Part shown: positions 1 to 10,993 of the stretch, piece by piece
Layout: each line of letters begins with the position of its first letter
Position numbering within the stretch: position 1 is the stretch's first letter
Source: Eumeta japonica
Taxonomy: Eukaryota > Arthropoda > Insecta > Lepidoptera > Psychidae
Length of the DNA stretch: 64,000 bases
Direction of reading: 5' to 3'
Assembly: GCA_005406025.1 (NCBI GenBank)
Contig: BGZK01001003.1
Coordinates: 124,001-188,000, forward strand
Position numbers and translations under genes: made by a program
The notes under the pieces: model-generated
Told to the model about the DNA's origin: nothing
Database searches by the model: none
Seen by the model: only the letters and a program-made list of their open reading frames with translations

Positions 1-756
1 TCCATTGTGCTTGAGCACTATTTTTTGACATTTACAAGTGGCCTAGTCCTGTTGGAACATCTTCCATTGCGCTTGAGCACTATCTTTTGTCATTTACAAG
101 TTGAGCGGTCCTGATAGAACATCTTCCATTGTGCTTGAGCACTATTTTTTGACATTTACAAGTCGCCCAGTCCTGATGGAGTACCTTCCATTGTGCTTGA
201 GCACTATTTTTTGACATTTACAAGTGGCCTAGTCCTGTTGGAACATCTTCCATTGCGCTTGAGCACTATCTTTTGTCATTTACAAGTTGAGCGGTCCTGA
301 TGGAACATCTTCCATTGTGCTTGAGCACTATTTTTTGTCATTTACAAGTTGAGCGGTCCTGATGGAACGTCTTCCATTGTGCTTGAGCATTATTTTTTGT
401 CATTTATAAGTTGAGCGGTCCTGATGGAACATATTCCATTGTGCTTGAGCATTATTTTTTGACATTAACAAGTCGCCTAGTCCTGTTGGAACACCTTCCA
501 TTGTGCTTGAGCACTATTTTTTGTCATTTACAAGTCGAACGGTCCTAATGGAACACCTTCCATTGTGCTTGAGCACTATTTTTTGACATTTACAAGTCGC
601 CCAGTCCTGATGGAGTACCTTCCATTGTGCTTGAGCACTATTTTTTGACATTTACAAGTGGCCTAGTCCTGTTGGAACATCTTCAATTGCGCTTGAGCAC
701 TATCTTTCGTCATTTACAAGTTGAGTGGTCATAATGAAACACCTTCCATTGTGCTT
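1..756. repeat. 62-bp satellite array, 12 units plus partial
   Basis: Twelve consecutive units start at 1, 63, 125, 187, 249, 311, 373, 435, 497, 559, 621 and 683. All are exactly 62 bp, with no indel. A thirteenth copy breaks off at about 756 into unrelated sequence. Each unit opens with TCCATTGTGC and carries the near-palindrome GTGCTTGAGCAC. Three main variants occur: A (..GTGGCCTAGTCC), B (..GTTGAGCGGTCC) and C (..GTCGCCCAGTCC). Units 1, 4 and 11 are identical A copies, units 3 and 10 are identical C copies, and C-A-B recurs at units 3-5 and 10-12. The array runs off the left window edge. Confidence 0.97.
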
Positions 757-1480
757 AAAACGTGCGCTTCTGAGTTAGCTCCGGTTTCGTCACTCGTTTT
801 CTTTCGGCGTATAAATCGAAAAATAATAATGGAATCCATCTTAACCGCCGGCTTTTGGGCTATTCGGAGGAACACCAGTTCCTCCAAATAAATTGCTACC
901 AGTACAGTTTTCGAAGGGAGCGTTCAACTTGTGATCTTTTTACTTAATTTATTCACCGCTCGACGGAGGCTGGCGAGAGCAAGAGGGAGGCTTTAGCTGT
1001 AAGTTTGGATGTAGCGAAGGTTTTTTTCTTAATACCATCTTTGTTTAGGTTTCTTGAAAAATTATGGAGGTGGCCAATTGTTTTTTAATTATGTTTCTTA
1101 GTTTTCAAATTTACTTTTAGTTAAATTTTTGTTTTTTTTCATTTTTTATTTTTATAAACTTTATAGCTGTTATTTATAATAAAATATATTGTTTAATGAA
1201 TCATATTTCAAATATCGATAAAAGCCATTTATATGTATTGTATCAGCTAAACAAACAGCTCCGCCTCATGGGTCCGCGTTGTTTCGTTTCATCGAATAAC
1301 AAATACAATATTATTCACTCGTTGATTTCATTACCTTGTTTCATACTTATATGTAGCTTATTTTAAAATAAAACGGCTGCATTTTTCGTTATTTGCACTT
1401 AGTAGCATTATTGGAAATTGTTAAACTGTTTATTACTACGATAATTACCACAATATTTAATGATACTCTTCGTTGGTGAT
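757..1480. other. non-coding, AT-rich
   Basis: After the satellite there is a mixed stretch, then a very T-rich run at about 1020-1200. No ORF with recognisable content and no repeat that I can link to another place in the window. Confidence 0.6.
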
Positions 1481-1499
1481 TAATACCGCTTCGGGAGGG

Positions 1500-1610
1500 A
1501 CATAAATAAAGAGATGATAAATAAGTAACCGGGAAACGAACCCAGAACCTACTGCGTCGAACTTACTGCATAGCAGTCTCCGTCCTCTGCCTCGACTTAA
1601 AAGGCGATAG
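1500..1610 (-). repeat. tRNA-derived SINE-like segment
   Basis: Read on the minus strand it contains GGGTTCGTTTCCCGG, a good Pol III B box with a T-stem, about 40 nt after the GCTATGCAGTAAG region in the place of the anticodon arm. The A box is poor and no full cloverleaf can be drawn, so this is a tRNA-like relic rather than a tRNA gene. Two similar segments lie at about 18.0 and 47.8 kb, all on the minus strand. Confidence 0.45.
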
Positions 1611-3500
1611 CTCTGGTCGATTTGTCGTCTTTTACAACCGATGATTAGATAGTGTTTTTAATCACAATATATTTTTGAGTTGGTTACATCTATGTGTTTG
1701 GTTTTAATAGGGGTCGTTTCGGTGACAGGGCCTTATATGCACTAACACTATCGAGTTGGTGCATAACGAACGAAGTTATCAAAAACGGGTGCGGTTTAGA
1801 TCTATACCTACTACTTTTATCTAATAATTTTTGACACTGTAAAGTATTTTTGTAACCACTAACATTTTCTTCTAAAAGTATTTTTTGTATGTTAGAACTA
1901 CAATTATACAAGTGAAGTCATTACTTTCAGCTTTACAAACTTAATTTTTTAATATACTTACATACATACGGTGTAAGGTTCCCAGGCGAAATGAAGGAGA
2001 AACACTGTTATTTCGATAATTCTGTATTTCGTTTATAGCTGTTGTGTTGTAATCATGTTATAAGTACAGGTTTTTATTTGTAAACCAGAGACTCAATTAA
2101 AATTTATCATTTTTGAAAATTTACAATTGTTATTTTGAATAAAAATCAGCTACTCTGCGTACATATACGCACGTAACGTCCAATCGATAAAATGAATTGA
2201 TTATTGTTGGTATCCATAACTAGCGTTTCTTGCAAACGTTTGAAACATTTTCTATTTCTATAAATGTTAATGCTTTTAAGGCTTGAGTGGTGGTAGTTCA
2301 GTAGTTTAGAGCACCGGCTTGAATCAGAAAGTATAATACAATGTCCGATTATTTTGACCACAGCAGACGTCATCCTGAGCAAGTAATTTAAATATCAACC
2401 TGTTTCGTTATATTTCATATTTTTTGTATCATCGATTTAAGCTTGTGATAAACTCAGTTTGTAATAAACTCAGTTTGAAACATTAATTGATATTGTTCTT
2501 ACGATTGCCCGAATAAATTTTTATATATAGATGAATCCATGTAAAACTTACCGCTGTATCAAGAATACAGCCAACCTGGGTTTGTGTTGGCATTTTCAAG
2601 AGGAAAACAAACATGCTAACCATTAAAGAGAAAGGCGTTCACCGTCGTCCATGGACACTCGTAACCCTAAAGAAATAGGACATCAGATGTGAAGGAAATG
2701 GATTACCAGAGCCCGTACTCACTTAGATGAGATGTGACGGAGGAAGTGTCGTATTCTGTGCAGAATGTGATATCTCAGGGTCGAGCCAGCCTATTTTCAT
2801 AGTACAGCGAAGTCGATCACGACATGGTTTTAGCACAATATTTTTGTTATTTTTTTATTTGCTGTTGCATTTCCGTCACAGCATCGGGACGGGAAAAAGG
2901 CCAGAGGTCGACGTGTCGGCGAAGGAGAGAGGCGCAGCGCCGCCTGCGGCCGCGGTGGTCGTCGATGTTCACCACTTTATTTTTATTTGTTATGTAAATA
3001 TAAAAAAAAGAATTGTACTGTATATCTGTCGCTGTGCGATCGTAAGGTCGAGTATCGGTGCGTTCGCTTGGCTCTCAAAATTTCAATATGCAGTAATCGA
3101 TCTGCATATATTAGTCTTTATGTGTAGGTACCTACATTAAGCTTACGATAACACTAGTATCATTTAGCTATATGATAGTGTTATATTTTAGCAAAGTGTA
3201 GAGCGCAAGAAATATGGACACATGTATCTATCGCCTGACAGATAGATTTGTCCCACTTGTATGCGCGCATGTCGTGATCACGATAACGCATCAAGAGTCT
3301 ATAGAGTCATTACACAAAATGACTGCATAACATTCCATAGGTATAATAATATCGTCATGTGGATGATGGAATATAGAAATATCTATGAACCATATGTTTC
3401 GGTAAATCAATGAATAATATCCGTTAATAAGGTATAAAATAGGACGGATCGTATACAATCAATCCGGGAAGTGCGTACTAAATATTTCCCTCTTTTTGTA
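1611..3500. other. non-coding, AT-rich with short duplications
   Basis: No coding sequence recognised. A 14-bp direct repeat, ATAAACTCAGTTTG, occurs at 2448-2461 and 2464-2477. A moderately GC-rich patch lies at about 2890-2965. The ORF at 2727-3140 covers this patch but shows no domain. Confidence 0.55.
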
Positions 3501-3534
3501 TCGGCAATAGAGCAGTAACTGCATGAAAAATAAA

Positions 3535-3960
3535 GAAATGGGTGGTCGGGGCCGGGTCGCACCGCACGCGCCGACTACAGGAAAATCCACAGCAGGAAAA
3601 CAGTCGGCACTGCGCAGACGTGACACAGGCCGCCGCACCTACACAAACATACAGGGAAATTTATTGAAATTGCTACGACTGGCATTTATTTTACAATCGT
3701 TTGTCAAAGCTGACGTTAGTGGTGAATTATCGGTTGCGTGTGCAAGAAGACAAGGCCGGCGCGATGCGGACCCGACGCGGGCGGTGCGCCGGCGCGCGAA
3801 CCGTCCGTGCTCGAGAGCGTCATGCGAGCTACCGCGCTGTCGAGAGAACGGCGGGATTTTATTCGATTGCGCTTCTAACTGTAATGTGTGTTTGTAGAAC
3901 AACGACGTTTGCGCCTTTCAAGGCGCATGTGAATGTTCTAGCGCGTGCTTGTTTTTAATA
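3535..3960. other. GC/CpG-rich patch, no clear gene
   Basis: This block is far richer in G+C and CpG than its surroundings and is open in several frames on both strands, which is expected from base composition alone. No domain, signal peptide or convincing splice pair was seen. It could be an unmethylated regulatory patch or an exon of an unidentified gene. Confidence 0.4.
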
Positions 3961-4235
3961 TTCCGTGTTCCGGTCCCGGCTTGGGCAAACGAACACTCGT
4001 GATATGGTCCGCTATTCGTGATCTTATTTATGACTAGTAAATGACTCATATGCCAAGTTTCATATTTATATCCTTGTAGTTCTTTGAACACTTACACAAG
4101 TTTGTGTTTATGTTCGTATAAGCGTATTAGTGGACACCGAATGACGTAGGCATATTTCATGTATGTGGACAGCCATTCAGACAGGATATGTAGAGTTAAA
4201 AAAAATTTACTAGTTTCAGCATTATATCGGTTGGT

Positions 4236-4250
4236 GAGCCACCGACGCGA
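4236..4250. repeat. short repeat shared with 15,983-15,997
   Basis: GAGCCACCGACGCGA here matches AAGCCACCGACGCGA at 15,983. Both are preceded by ATCGGTT a few bases upstream, so TCGGT and ACCGA can pair across a short loop. Probably the end of a shared interspersed repeat. Confidence 0.5.
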
Positions 4251-4295
4251 AGGTAAGTATCTTCGTACCTTGTTTAACTGAAACGATGCTGAACC

Positions 4296-5430
4296 TAATA
4301 ATAATAGCTTTATTCAGATCATCTTAACCTAATAACAAAGTATGGAAAATAGAAAGATACAAACTAAATGTAGAAACGAAATATGAAAATTTTCTTATAT
4401 GTTACTAAAAATTTGTTATTTGGTGTTTTTCTGAAGATCTGTTAGCCAATCGGCAAAGACCTCCTCTTACCTTTTCCACTCTGGTCTATATTGAGCCACT
4501 CTGTTCCACATCGCACATGCCACTTCTCTAATGTCATCATCCCATCTTTTCTGTGGTCTACCTCTTTTCCTTTTATCTTCTCTTGGATATCATTTTCTCA
4601 CTTTCTTATTCTATTTGTTATGACCCCTTATCATATGTCCCGCCCATATCTATTTCAGTTTTCTGAGTTTCAGTATTATATCTGTAGTTCTAGTTTTATA
4701 TCTTATTGCACAGTTTCTCAATTTGTCTGATCTCTTCACATTCAACATACTCCTTTCCATAGCGTACTGACAAGTTGCAAGTTTGGTTGTTATTTCCTTG
4801 GTTAGTGTCCATGATTGGCAGCCATACGTAAGAACGGATAAGATGCATGTATTAAACAGTTTCTTTTGATGTATATATGAACTTGTTTGTCTTTCATAGG
4901 TTCTTTCAAACTCCAGTAACTTCTCCAGCCATTAGTAATTATTTTCTTTACTTCCTCATGCATAGGTTCTTTAAGACCTATGAGCTGTTCTAGATAGACG
5001 TATTCATCAGTATAGTTAATTTCTGTGTTTCCAACTTCCATCGCGATCTTATTTCCATTTGTCATCACTCTCGTTTTTTCATGGTTAAGTTTTAGGTCGA
5101 CTCTCTCGCTTTCGATTGCAAGGTCTTCTATCATTCTATCAATATCTTCAGGTGTTTTAACGAATAACACTATGTCGTCAGCAAATCTTAGGTGTGTCAG
5201 CAATGTACCGTCTACATTGATCCCGAGTTCTTCCCAGTTGAGTTGTCTAAAGATTGATTCCAGAACAGTCGAGAATAGTTTTGGAGATAGCGGATCTCCT
5301 TGTCTAACTCCTTTCCCCCAAAATGAAGAAAATATTGTTAAATACTGAAACTGGTAAGTTTTTTTAACTTTGCATACCCTGTCTGAATCTCTGTGTATGC
5401 CTCTGGCAGATTTGCATAGTGAAATGTCAG
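4296..5430 (-). mobile_element. RTE-type LINE, 5'-truncated and decayed
   Basis: A minus-strand non-LTR retrotransposon fragment. In order it has: an AYTEIQTGYAKLKKL segment (about 5,410-5,350, other frame), the RT motif GVRQGDPLSPKLF (about 5,310-5,270), FADDIVLF (about 5,185-5,160), the EYVYLEQLI region, and a C-terminal segment with RPQKRWDDDIREVA and FADWLTDLQKN. Coding ends with TAA at 4,416-4,418. An AATAAA followed by an (ATT)n tail at about 4,296-4,310 forms the 3' end, as in microsatellite-tailed LINEs. A frameshift near 5,340, a stop near 4,800 and a TAA inside the C-terminal part show it is dead. The N-terminal endonuclease is missing. The clade call (RTE) rests on motif resemblance from memory. 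Confidence 0.85.
4802..5325 (-). pseudogene. RTE-type reverse transcriptase fragment
   Basis: The longest open stretch of this LINE. The conventional ORF covers 4,802-5,203 (133 codons), but the same frame is open upstream through GKGVRQGDPLSPKLF to about 5,325. The catalytic FADD box sits at residues 7-10 of the shorter ORF, followed by ESERVDLKLN..KTRVM and EYVYLEQLI, the usual order in the RT palm and thumb. The upstream first catalytic Asp region and the endonuclease are absent. It would have copied LINE RNA at the nick site; now a relic. A second RTE copy with the same motifs lies at 43.5-45.5 kb on the plus strand. Confidence 0.85.
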
Positions 5431-6790
5431 AGGACTATCACTAACATGAAAAATGTAATTTCGAATATACGTATACTAACGAAACCCAAGAATATGTAAA
5501 TGTTATGTTTGATCAGATTTCGTAAGCACTCTCTATGTTATACGTATATTTCTTATAATTTACATTAAAGGACTTTCTGAGTGCGAAATCACTCAATCGC
5601 AAGTAATCAGAATTGTTCACAGGTTTATTTAGTAGTAGCTGGCCCGGTCGACGTTGTTCCACTCTTGATGTTGGCGGTGCGCCCGTACAGTATATGTTCG
5701 CAGTTCTACCGCCCGCGTACTAGTTTGTTTTACTATAGAGCTATGAATAAATTCTCCGTACTCAAATGTAATAGTATACCAATTTTCATGGTGATCCCTT
5801 TAAATACACTCATTTTAAAGATTTTTTAAATCTCTCTCAAATAATCTATAAAACTTTTTCAAATTTTTTTCACCGTCATCTAGTCCTTGTCCATAGGCAT
5901 CATTTTACATCTCAATGACTCATCTATACTCACGACGCTAGAGCGAATCCGCAATTTCGCAGGAAATGGGACACTTATTGAAGAGATCAAAAACCTTTTC
6001 AATGCTAAAATATTATTATTATAATATTTGGCACTAACTATGGTAAGTACCATAGGCCATACCACACTGAACTAAGAGCTAACGTTACGCGATACCCGTT
6101 ACTTAACGCGCATCATATCATATGAATGATACCAATTTCTTAAAAATGCCAATTCTTGATTGATTTTAAAATCAAAATTACACATATTATAAACTTCTCT
6201 TGTATATTAGACATCCTTTTGTGAAATTGTATGCAAGTTTAACGTGGTTTTACTTTTTTCTTGTAAAAAGTACCTTAATAAAAATACCATTCAATTTTCA
6301 CAAATTTTTACGATTATAGGCTCGACCGATAGATAGTTTATTACCTAAGAGTGGTTTTTCTCAAAAGTTTAGTAACTTTTTGACACGAAGCGTCTTTTAG
6401 TTCGGTAATAGAGGGTCACGTTGTAAAACCGCATGCAACGACAAAATGTCGCCTCAGCGACGGCTCAATCTCTGTAACTACGTGTCAGGCGCGATTCGTT
6501 TATAGATCATTAAGTAGACAGTAGGAAAGTAACCATTATTCAGATCATCAGCTCGTGCCGCTACACAGCGCCAGTGCTGTGTAACAACTGCGCAGTTTGA
6601 GTTAAAAATTAACGCTTACAAGGATTTGATTTACGTAATAATCGTTAGTATGTGTGCAAATTAAGACGAAAGTGGTAACTTTAATTAAAATTCGTGACTC
6701 TTTAAATACGTCTAATGTAATTTAATTAATAATAAGTACCCATCAAAAGTTATATTGAATTCAATTTCAATTTCGTAGAAAATTCGAGAA
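5431..6790. other. non-coding, no feature recognised
   Basis: AT-rich sequence with short GC-rich islands near 5,640-5,720 and 6,390-6,600. The ORFs here have no recognisable domain. Confidence 0.5.
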
Positions 6791-6800
6791 TACTTAGGTC

Positions 6801-7019
6801 ATGGCGCCTCCTAGATTTACTATTATGCGTCAGAAACAGCCGGAAGCAACGAAAAAGCGAAGAGAGGAGACAGAGAAATCTCGATCACGACTAGCCACCT
6901 CAATGGAACGGTCCCAAGATGAAAGAAGGTCGTCAGGTCGAGCGCAAACCCTTACCTTAATTCTGTTGGATCAAGTCGATAGTCGCGTCCCAAAATTGAG
7001 CCAGCCGAGTTGTATGTAA
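6801..7019 (+). CDS. possible small ORF, charged, unknown
   Basis: A 72-codon ORF starting at an ATG in good context (GTCATGG). The first 50 residues are strongly basic and acidic (KKRREETEKSRSR and similar), the last 20 hydrophobic. No known domain is recognised. The charged start resembles N-terminal tails of some transposon proteins, but that is only an impression. No poly-A signal, intron boundary or homologous copy in the window supports it. It may be a chance ORF in a short GC-richer stretch. Confidence 0.2.
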   Translation: MAPPRFTIMRQKQPEATKKRREETEKSRSRLATSMERSQDERRSSGRAQTLTLILLDQVDSRVPKLSQPSCM

Positions 7020-7524
7020 CCTCAACGGAGGTAGATGATCAGCTTCACTACATCAGTAGATATCCTGGGTGGCCAGGTTAGGCCCAATTGTTCGAACGCT
7101 TCACCTCAAACCGGAGTAATATGAACGTACGGTAGAGAACTCTAGGCGGTTTATTAATATGTTTATGAACAGTGAGCTCAGCCTCAGATATGACGCATGC
7201 AATCAATTGTGGCTGTGAAGCTGTGAGAGCACCTGTGGCCAAATTCTTGAAGAATGCTTTCCTTGGTGAAGAAATGGTGTATAAAGGTTTTATATTAAAC
7301 TACCGGCCGTGTACTCCGACACAGCCCCATCTGATTTCTTTCGTCTTAGGGAAATTCTAACTTATTTAAAAAAAGTCAATAATTTATATAATAATTACAG
7401 AATCATAATTTATTTGTTGTTTTAGAAGTCTGTTTAATAACGAATATTTAATTTGGTTTCTAATGGTGATTTTTTTGTTCTTTTTTGTTTTTAGTATGTT
7501 AACATAAGTACAAAAAAAATTACT
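7020..7524. other. non-coding, no feature recognised
   Basis: Holds a GC-balanced part (7,040-7,350) with a 62-codon ORF of no recognisable type, then AT-rich sequence leading into the TIR element. Confidence 0.4.
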
Positions 7525-8003
7525 GTGTGTGTATTTATGTACGCGCGTAAGAAGTTATACTTTTTTGGCATAATGAAAAAAATGTTTTTAATTGCTTCCA
7601 AATATTTAAGTATAATTAAATAATAAAAGGACTGAAGTGGGATAGTCTATAGTAGTCTATAAGATTAATAAACTTTAATTTAAATTTGACAACTCAAATA
7701 AATTAATATTGATTTCCTGACACAAAGTGTAACATCAATTTATTTATTTTATATGAAATTATAACAATTATTAAGTCAGAAATTGAAATATGTTAACGTT
7801 ATTTCTATATTATGTGCACTGCCATAGTATCTTCCGATAGTGACTGAATTGGCACATCAGTTATAAATAGTGTGAAGTGGCTCGCTAAACCGCTTGTGAG
7901 CAACAATGTGACACGAAAGCTACAGTGTGAGCTTTCGTGTCACATCGATAAAAATTCACTCATCAATTTATTATAACGCGTTAAAATAAGTATAATTTCA
8001 AGA
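7525..8003. mobile_element. TIR element family, copy A (about 480 bp)
   Basis: Left end carries TACGCGCGTAAGAAGTTATAC and right end, read on the other strand, carries GAAATTATACTTATTTTAACG, so the termini are inverted copies of a (G)AAGTTATACTT core. The same ends and interior recur at 44,411-44,972, and the right part recurs at about 8,262-8,425 and 27,240-27,403. It has no coding capacity, so it is probably a non-autonomous DNA element. It contains a long hairpin at 7,906-7,945. Confidence 0.75.
7906..7945. repeat. perfect 16-bp hairpin inside TIR element
   Basis: Arms 7,906-7,921 (ATGTGACACGAAAGCT) and 7,930-7,945 are exact reverse complements, separated by 8 nt. The other copies of the family lack this second arm, so it arose within this copy. 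Confidence 0.9.
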
Positions 8004-8261
8004 AAGCTTTTGGATAAGTTCCCTATACCCGTCTCAGCGGCAGGATTGAATTTGGAGAGTCGGTCGACGTCAAAAATTTCTTTTCTAATGCCGATTCAAA
8101 CAAGCCCAATTTCGAAATTTTAGGACCACCCGCCACTGAGATAAGTTGCGGGTAGTGAGGTATCTCAGACGGGAAGTGGGGGAGGCTAGTAAATCGACGA
8201 GACAGAGGAACGAGGGGAGAAACCCCTCAGGGTTTATGCTCATCTACTTGGTGATAGGAAA

Positions 8262-8425
8262 CTTGACAACAACTCCAGCAATTCGAACGTTTGATACATC
8301 AGTTACTAGTGGCCTGAAGTTGCTTGTCAAACCGCTTACGAAAACATCATACTGTAATTTTCGTGCCACCCCGATAAAAATTCACTCTCGTCATTTTTTC
8401 ATAATACGCCAAAAGAAGTATAACA
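8262..8425. mobile_element. TIR element family, copy B (right part)
   Basis: Matches the right third of copy A: an ACATCAGTTACTAGTGG region, then CCGATAAAAATTCACTC, then AATACGCCAAAAGAAGTATAAC. The left terminus is missing, so this is a truncated copy about 250 bp from copy A. Confidence 0.7.
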
Positions 8426-8739
8426 TCAATAAAATAATAGTATCGTAGACCTCATAACGCACCTTTTTATACATTTTCATTTCCCTGTCTTGACGACGAC
8501 GACGCTATGGCACTTTCGGTAAAACGAGTACTCTGTTGAAATGATCGAAAGAGCATTTTCAAAACTAAAAAAAAATCAGATATTTTTCTTAGTAATTTTT
8601 GGAACTGACATTATGCGGTGAATGGTAATTTTTGTATAAAAAATCATTAAATAACGTTATTGTTTGGCTGTTACTTTTCAACTATATTCTTTTTATCATT
8701 TACTCAGGTGTCGACACATTGGCAAGTTTCAGCGCGTGA

Positions 8740-8940
8740 GCCGGTCGACTATTTGGAAACCAGTTTGTTACGATTAGCGGCCCGCGCCGCGGACACCATC
8801 GCCTCGTGAACAATCGAAAGCAGTTATGATGCAGACGGACGTCGCGTTGTCAGCGCACGCGCCGCACGCCTACAGCCAGGAGCGATCGTGTAGAGCAGAC
8901 CCGCGTCCAAGTACTTACGACATGGAGATAGTCTAAATTC
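8740..8940 (+). other. CpG-rich patch
   Basis: A sharply bounded GC-rich patch in AT-rich surroundings, rich in CpG. It contains the small ORF at 8,826-8,936. Candidate 5' exon or regulatory region. Confidence 0.35.
8826..8936 (+). CDS. candidate short coding exon, unknown
   Basis: A 36-codon ORF beginning with two ATG codons (MMQTDVALSAHAPHAYSQ...) and ending TAA. The first 25 codons use many G/C third positions, unlike the AT-rich genome, which is a weak sign of real coding sequence. The tail after about residue 27 looks like read-through. I do not recognise the protein and see no strong plus-strand splice donor, so the exon end is undefined. It could equally be a chance ORF in a CpG patch. 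Confidence 0.25.
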   Translation: MMQTDVALSAHAPHAYSQERSCRADPRPSTYDMEIV

Positions 8941-9342
8941 CGTACGATTAAAATATCTCATTTTATTTTATATAGAATACACTTTTTCTATTCCACATCG
9001 CGAATCATACCCTTTTATGATGCATACCCTTGTAATCCAACGTCTACAGATAGGCATTTCATAAAGAAATAAATCCAACGTTAGTCGTTAGCGATAAGGA
9101 TTAAATAAATGCCACCAAAAACATAAATGTAAAAAAGGAGAGCCAAGTTCAATACAAAAATTATGCTTGGCTGTGGGCTTCGTCGTAAAAAGAATGGAGA
9201 TCTAAATGAGTGCTAAGTTCTATGCAAAATCCAAATATTGCCTTGCTCTTGCCTTTTTAATATGCATACTGTTTATGTTTAAATTAGCCAAGTCCGGGTG
9301 ATATAACGATCTCAGGCAGTTATATTCTATTATAGAACTATC

Positions 9343-9537
9343 TCATGCCTTAATTTGACTAGGGTCTAGATTCATAAAGTGTACTCCGTCTAGTGTTTTA
9401 ACTCTGGAGAGCGCAACGTAGGTCTGTCCTCTTATAAATATCGAAGTGCCCATGTCGAGAAGAGCGCTGTCCAGACTAAGTCCTTGTGATTTGTGGACGG
9501 TAATAGCGTAAGCCATTCTTACTTCACTTTTATACTG
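9343..9537 (-). pseudogene. PIF1-type helicase C-terminal fragment
   Basis: A 64-codon minus-strand fragment bounded by stops. It reads RMAYAITVHKSQGLSLDSAL, then LLDMGTSIFIRGQTYVALSR, then VKTLDGVHFMNLDPSQ. The HKSQG box and the GQTYVALSRV box are the last two helicase motifs of the PIF1/RecD-like superfamily 1B. In insect genomes such fragments mostly come from the Rep-helicase protein of Helitrons or related large elements. Upstream of codon 1 there is a stop and no further helicase motif, so this is a truncated relic. Motif wording differs from the other helicase piece at 46.0 kb, suggesting a different element family. Confidence 0.8.
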
Positions 9538-9789
9538 TTACTGGTTTAGGCGCGAAGAACGTTTGTGGTTATAGTATGACGATCATTTAATTCATCGTTG
9601 AGAAAGAAGCAGGATGAACATAAATGTAATAAAACAATAAATAACTAAATCGGTATTCGTAAGCGGCGCGTATGTTTATGTGTTGCTCGGGAGCGCTTTC
9701 ATGTAGGTTTACTTCCGTTCTCTGTATAATTATGTGGTGCCGCGCGCCGCCGACGACATATCGTTGGCCGGTTGTTTAATGCGTATTAC

Positions 9790-10210
9790 AAGTTTTTTGT
9801 ATGGGGACACCGCTTCTTTTTTGACTTAACTTTATTTTTATATTTCTGTTATATAGCAAATATAATAATACATATATCGGGATAGTTTCAAATATCTGCT
9901 TATAACGTTGTAACGGTTCCAACGCTACAGTTAAAAAATGTTTTGTATGGGGACCCACTATTTTTTAACTTTTTTTTATTTTTAGATTTTTTCCTACGCT
10001 TACACACAATTACCGAGCTGGATTCCGAATTTCATCCTTCTAGGTCATCTGGAAGTAGGTTAGATTTAGGTACTATATGTCAGTCAGTCAGTCAGTGCTA
10101 AAATTTACGACTTTTTGATCTTCATATCTTTACTAACCGTTTGAGTTAACTTCATGAAATTTGGGCTTTTAGATGTAGTTTTATGTGTTTACGTTACGTC
10201 TATAATTCAA
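9790..10210. repeat. interspersed repeat with internal TTTTGTATGGGGAC motif
   Basis: TTTTTTGTATGGGGACACC (about 9,790) and TTTTGTATGGGGACCCAC (about 9,940) are two related blocks, each followed by a T-rich run. A short (CAGT)n tract follows at 10,080-10,097. I associate this layout with a common lepidopteran interspersed repeat; the class is not determined. Confidence 0.5.
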
Positions 10211-10990
10211 AATAGAAGGGTCAAAAGTGGCACCAAGTGGTTCGTGTAATATTACACTCGGCGCTGGCTAGCCAGTTCCTTTGCTTGAATTTGGCTTGAC
10301 ACGCTGCCGCGTGTCTAGATACTTAGTTTAAATGGCCATAATAAAATGTGGGTTATCTCAAAGGACCGTGTTGTCGGTAATCCTAGAACGCTTCACTTCA
10401 CGTTTGTCCTCTAGAAGACCGACAGTCTGTGAATTATGTCCTTGAACGCCTGAAAGATGGCGCCTTAAGGGATGACATTTTTAAAAAATAATTCATAGGC
10501 TTGTAAAATATTTGGATGTGAAAAGCAGCATGACAAGTAGGTATTGTGATTTCAGCGGATAATTTGTTATGTATTTAGAGTAATTCTACAAATTTCGAGA
10601 CAATTGTTAATATAATTCTTGTAATATAGAAATTATAGGTAGAAATGATAACATATTCACATAATGGCCACTACGGAACATGACCTCTCATTGACACTAG
10701 GTCCAGCGACCGTCTTAATTCAAACGGGGCCATCTTACGTACTTTAGATGCCGTCTTCATAATATAATATCAATACTACTCACAAGTCTAATGAAATTTG
10801 TGCTAAGGAGGCGGCGACCGGATCTACCTACACGACGACTACAATTCGAATTTGTTAATGTTTATTCAATTTCTTTCCACAATTTCGCACATTTATTTTA
10901 CCGTCAGGAGGTGTGATGAATGTGATATTTATATTTTATAAACGGTATGAAAATTAAAGAGAAATCTTCACATTTTCAGAGAAACATTGT
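10211..10990. other. non-coding, no feature recognised
   Basis: AT-rich with one mixed-composition block near 10,240-10,470. No recognisable coding or repeat content. Confidence 0.45.
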
Positions 10991-10993
10991 CAT

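Noticed and set aside
1..756. CRISPR-like array
   Set aside because: Units are uniform 62-bp tandem repeats with no unique spacers, in an evidently eukaryotic genome. It is a satellite.
2281..2330. Possible tRNA gene (GGTAGTTCAGTAGTTTAGAGC)
   Set aside because: The A-box-like word has no B box at the right distance and no acceptor stem.
3523..3958. ORFs of 124, 87 and 85 codons in the GC-rich patch
   Set aside because: Mutually overlapping on both strands, arginine-rich, without domain or splice support.
5025..5348. 107-codon plus-strand ORF
   Set aside because: Antisense to the RTE reverse transcriptase, whose motifs are clear on the minus strand.
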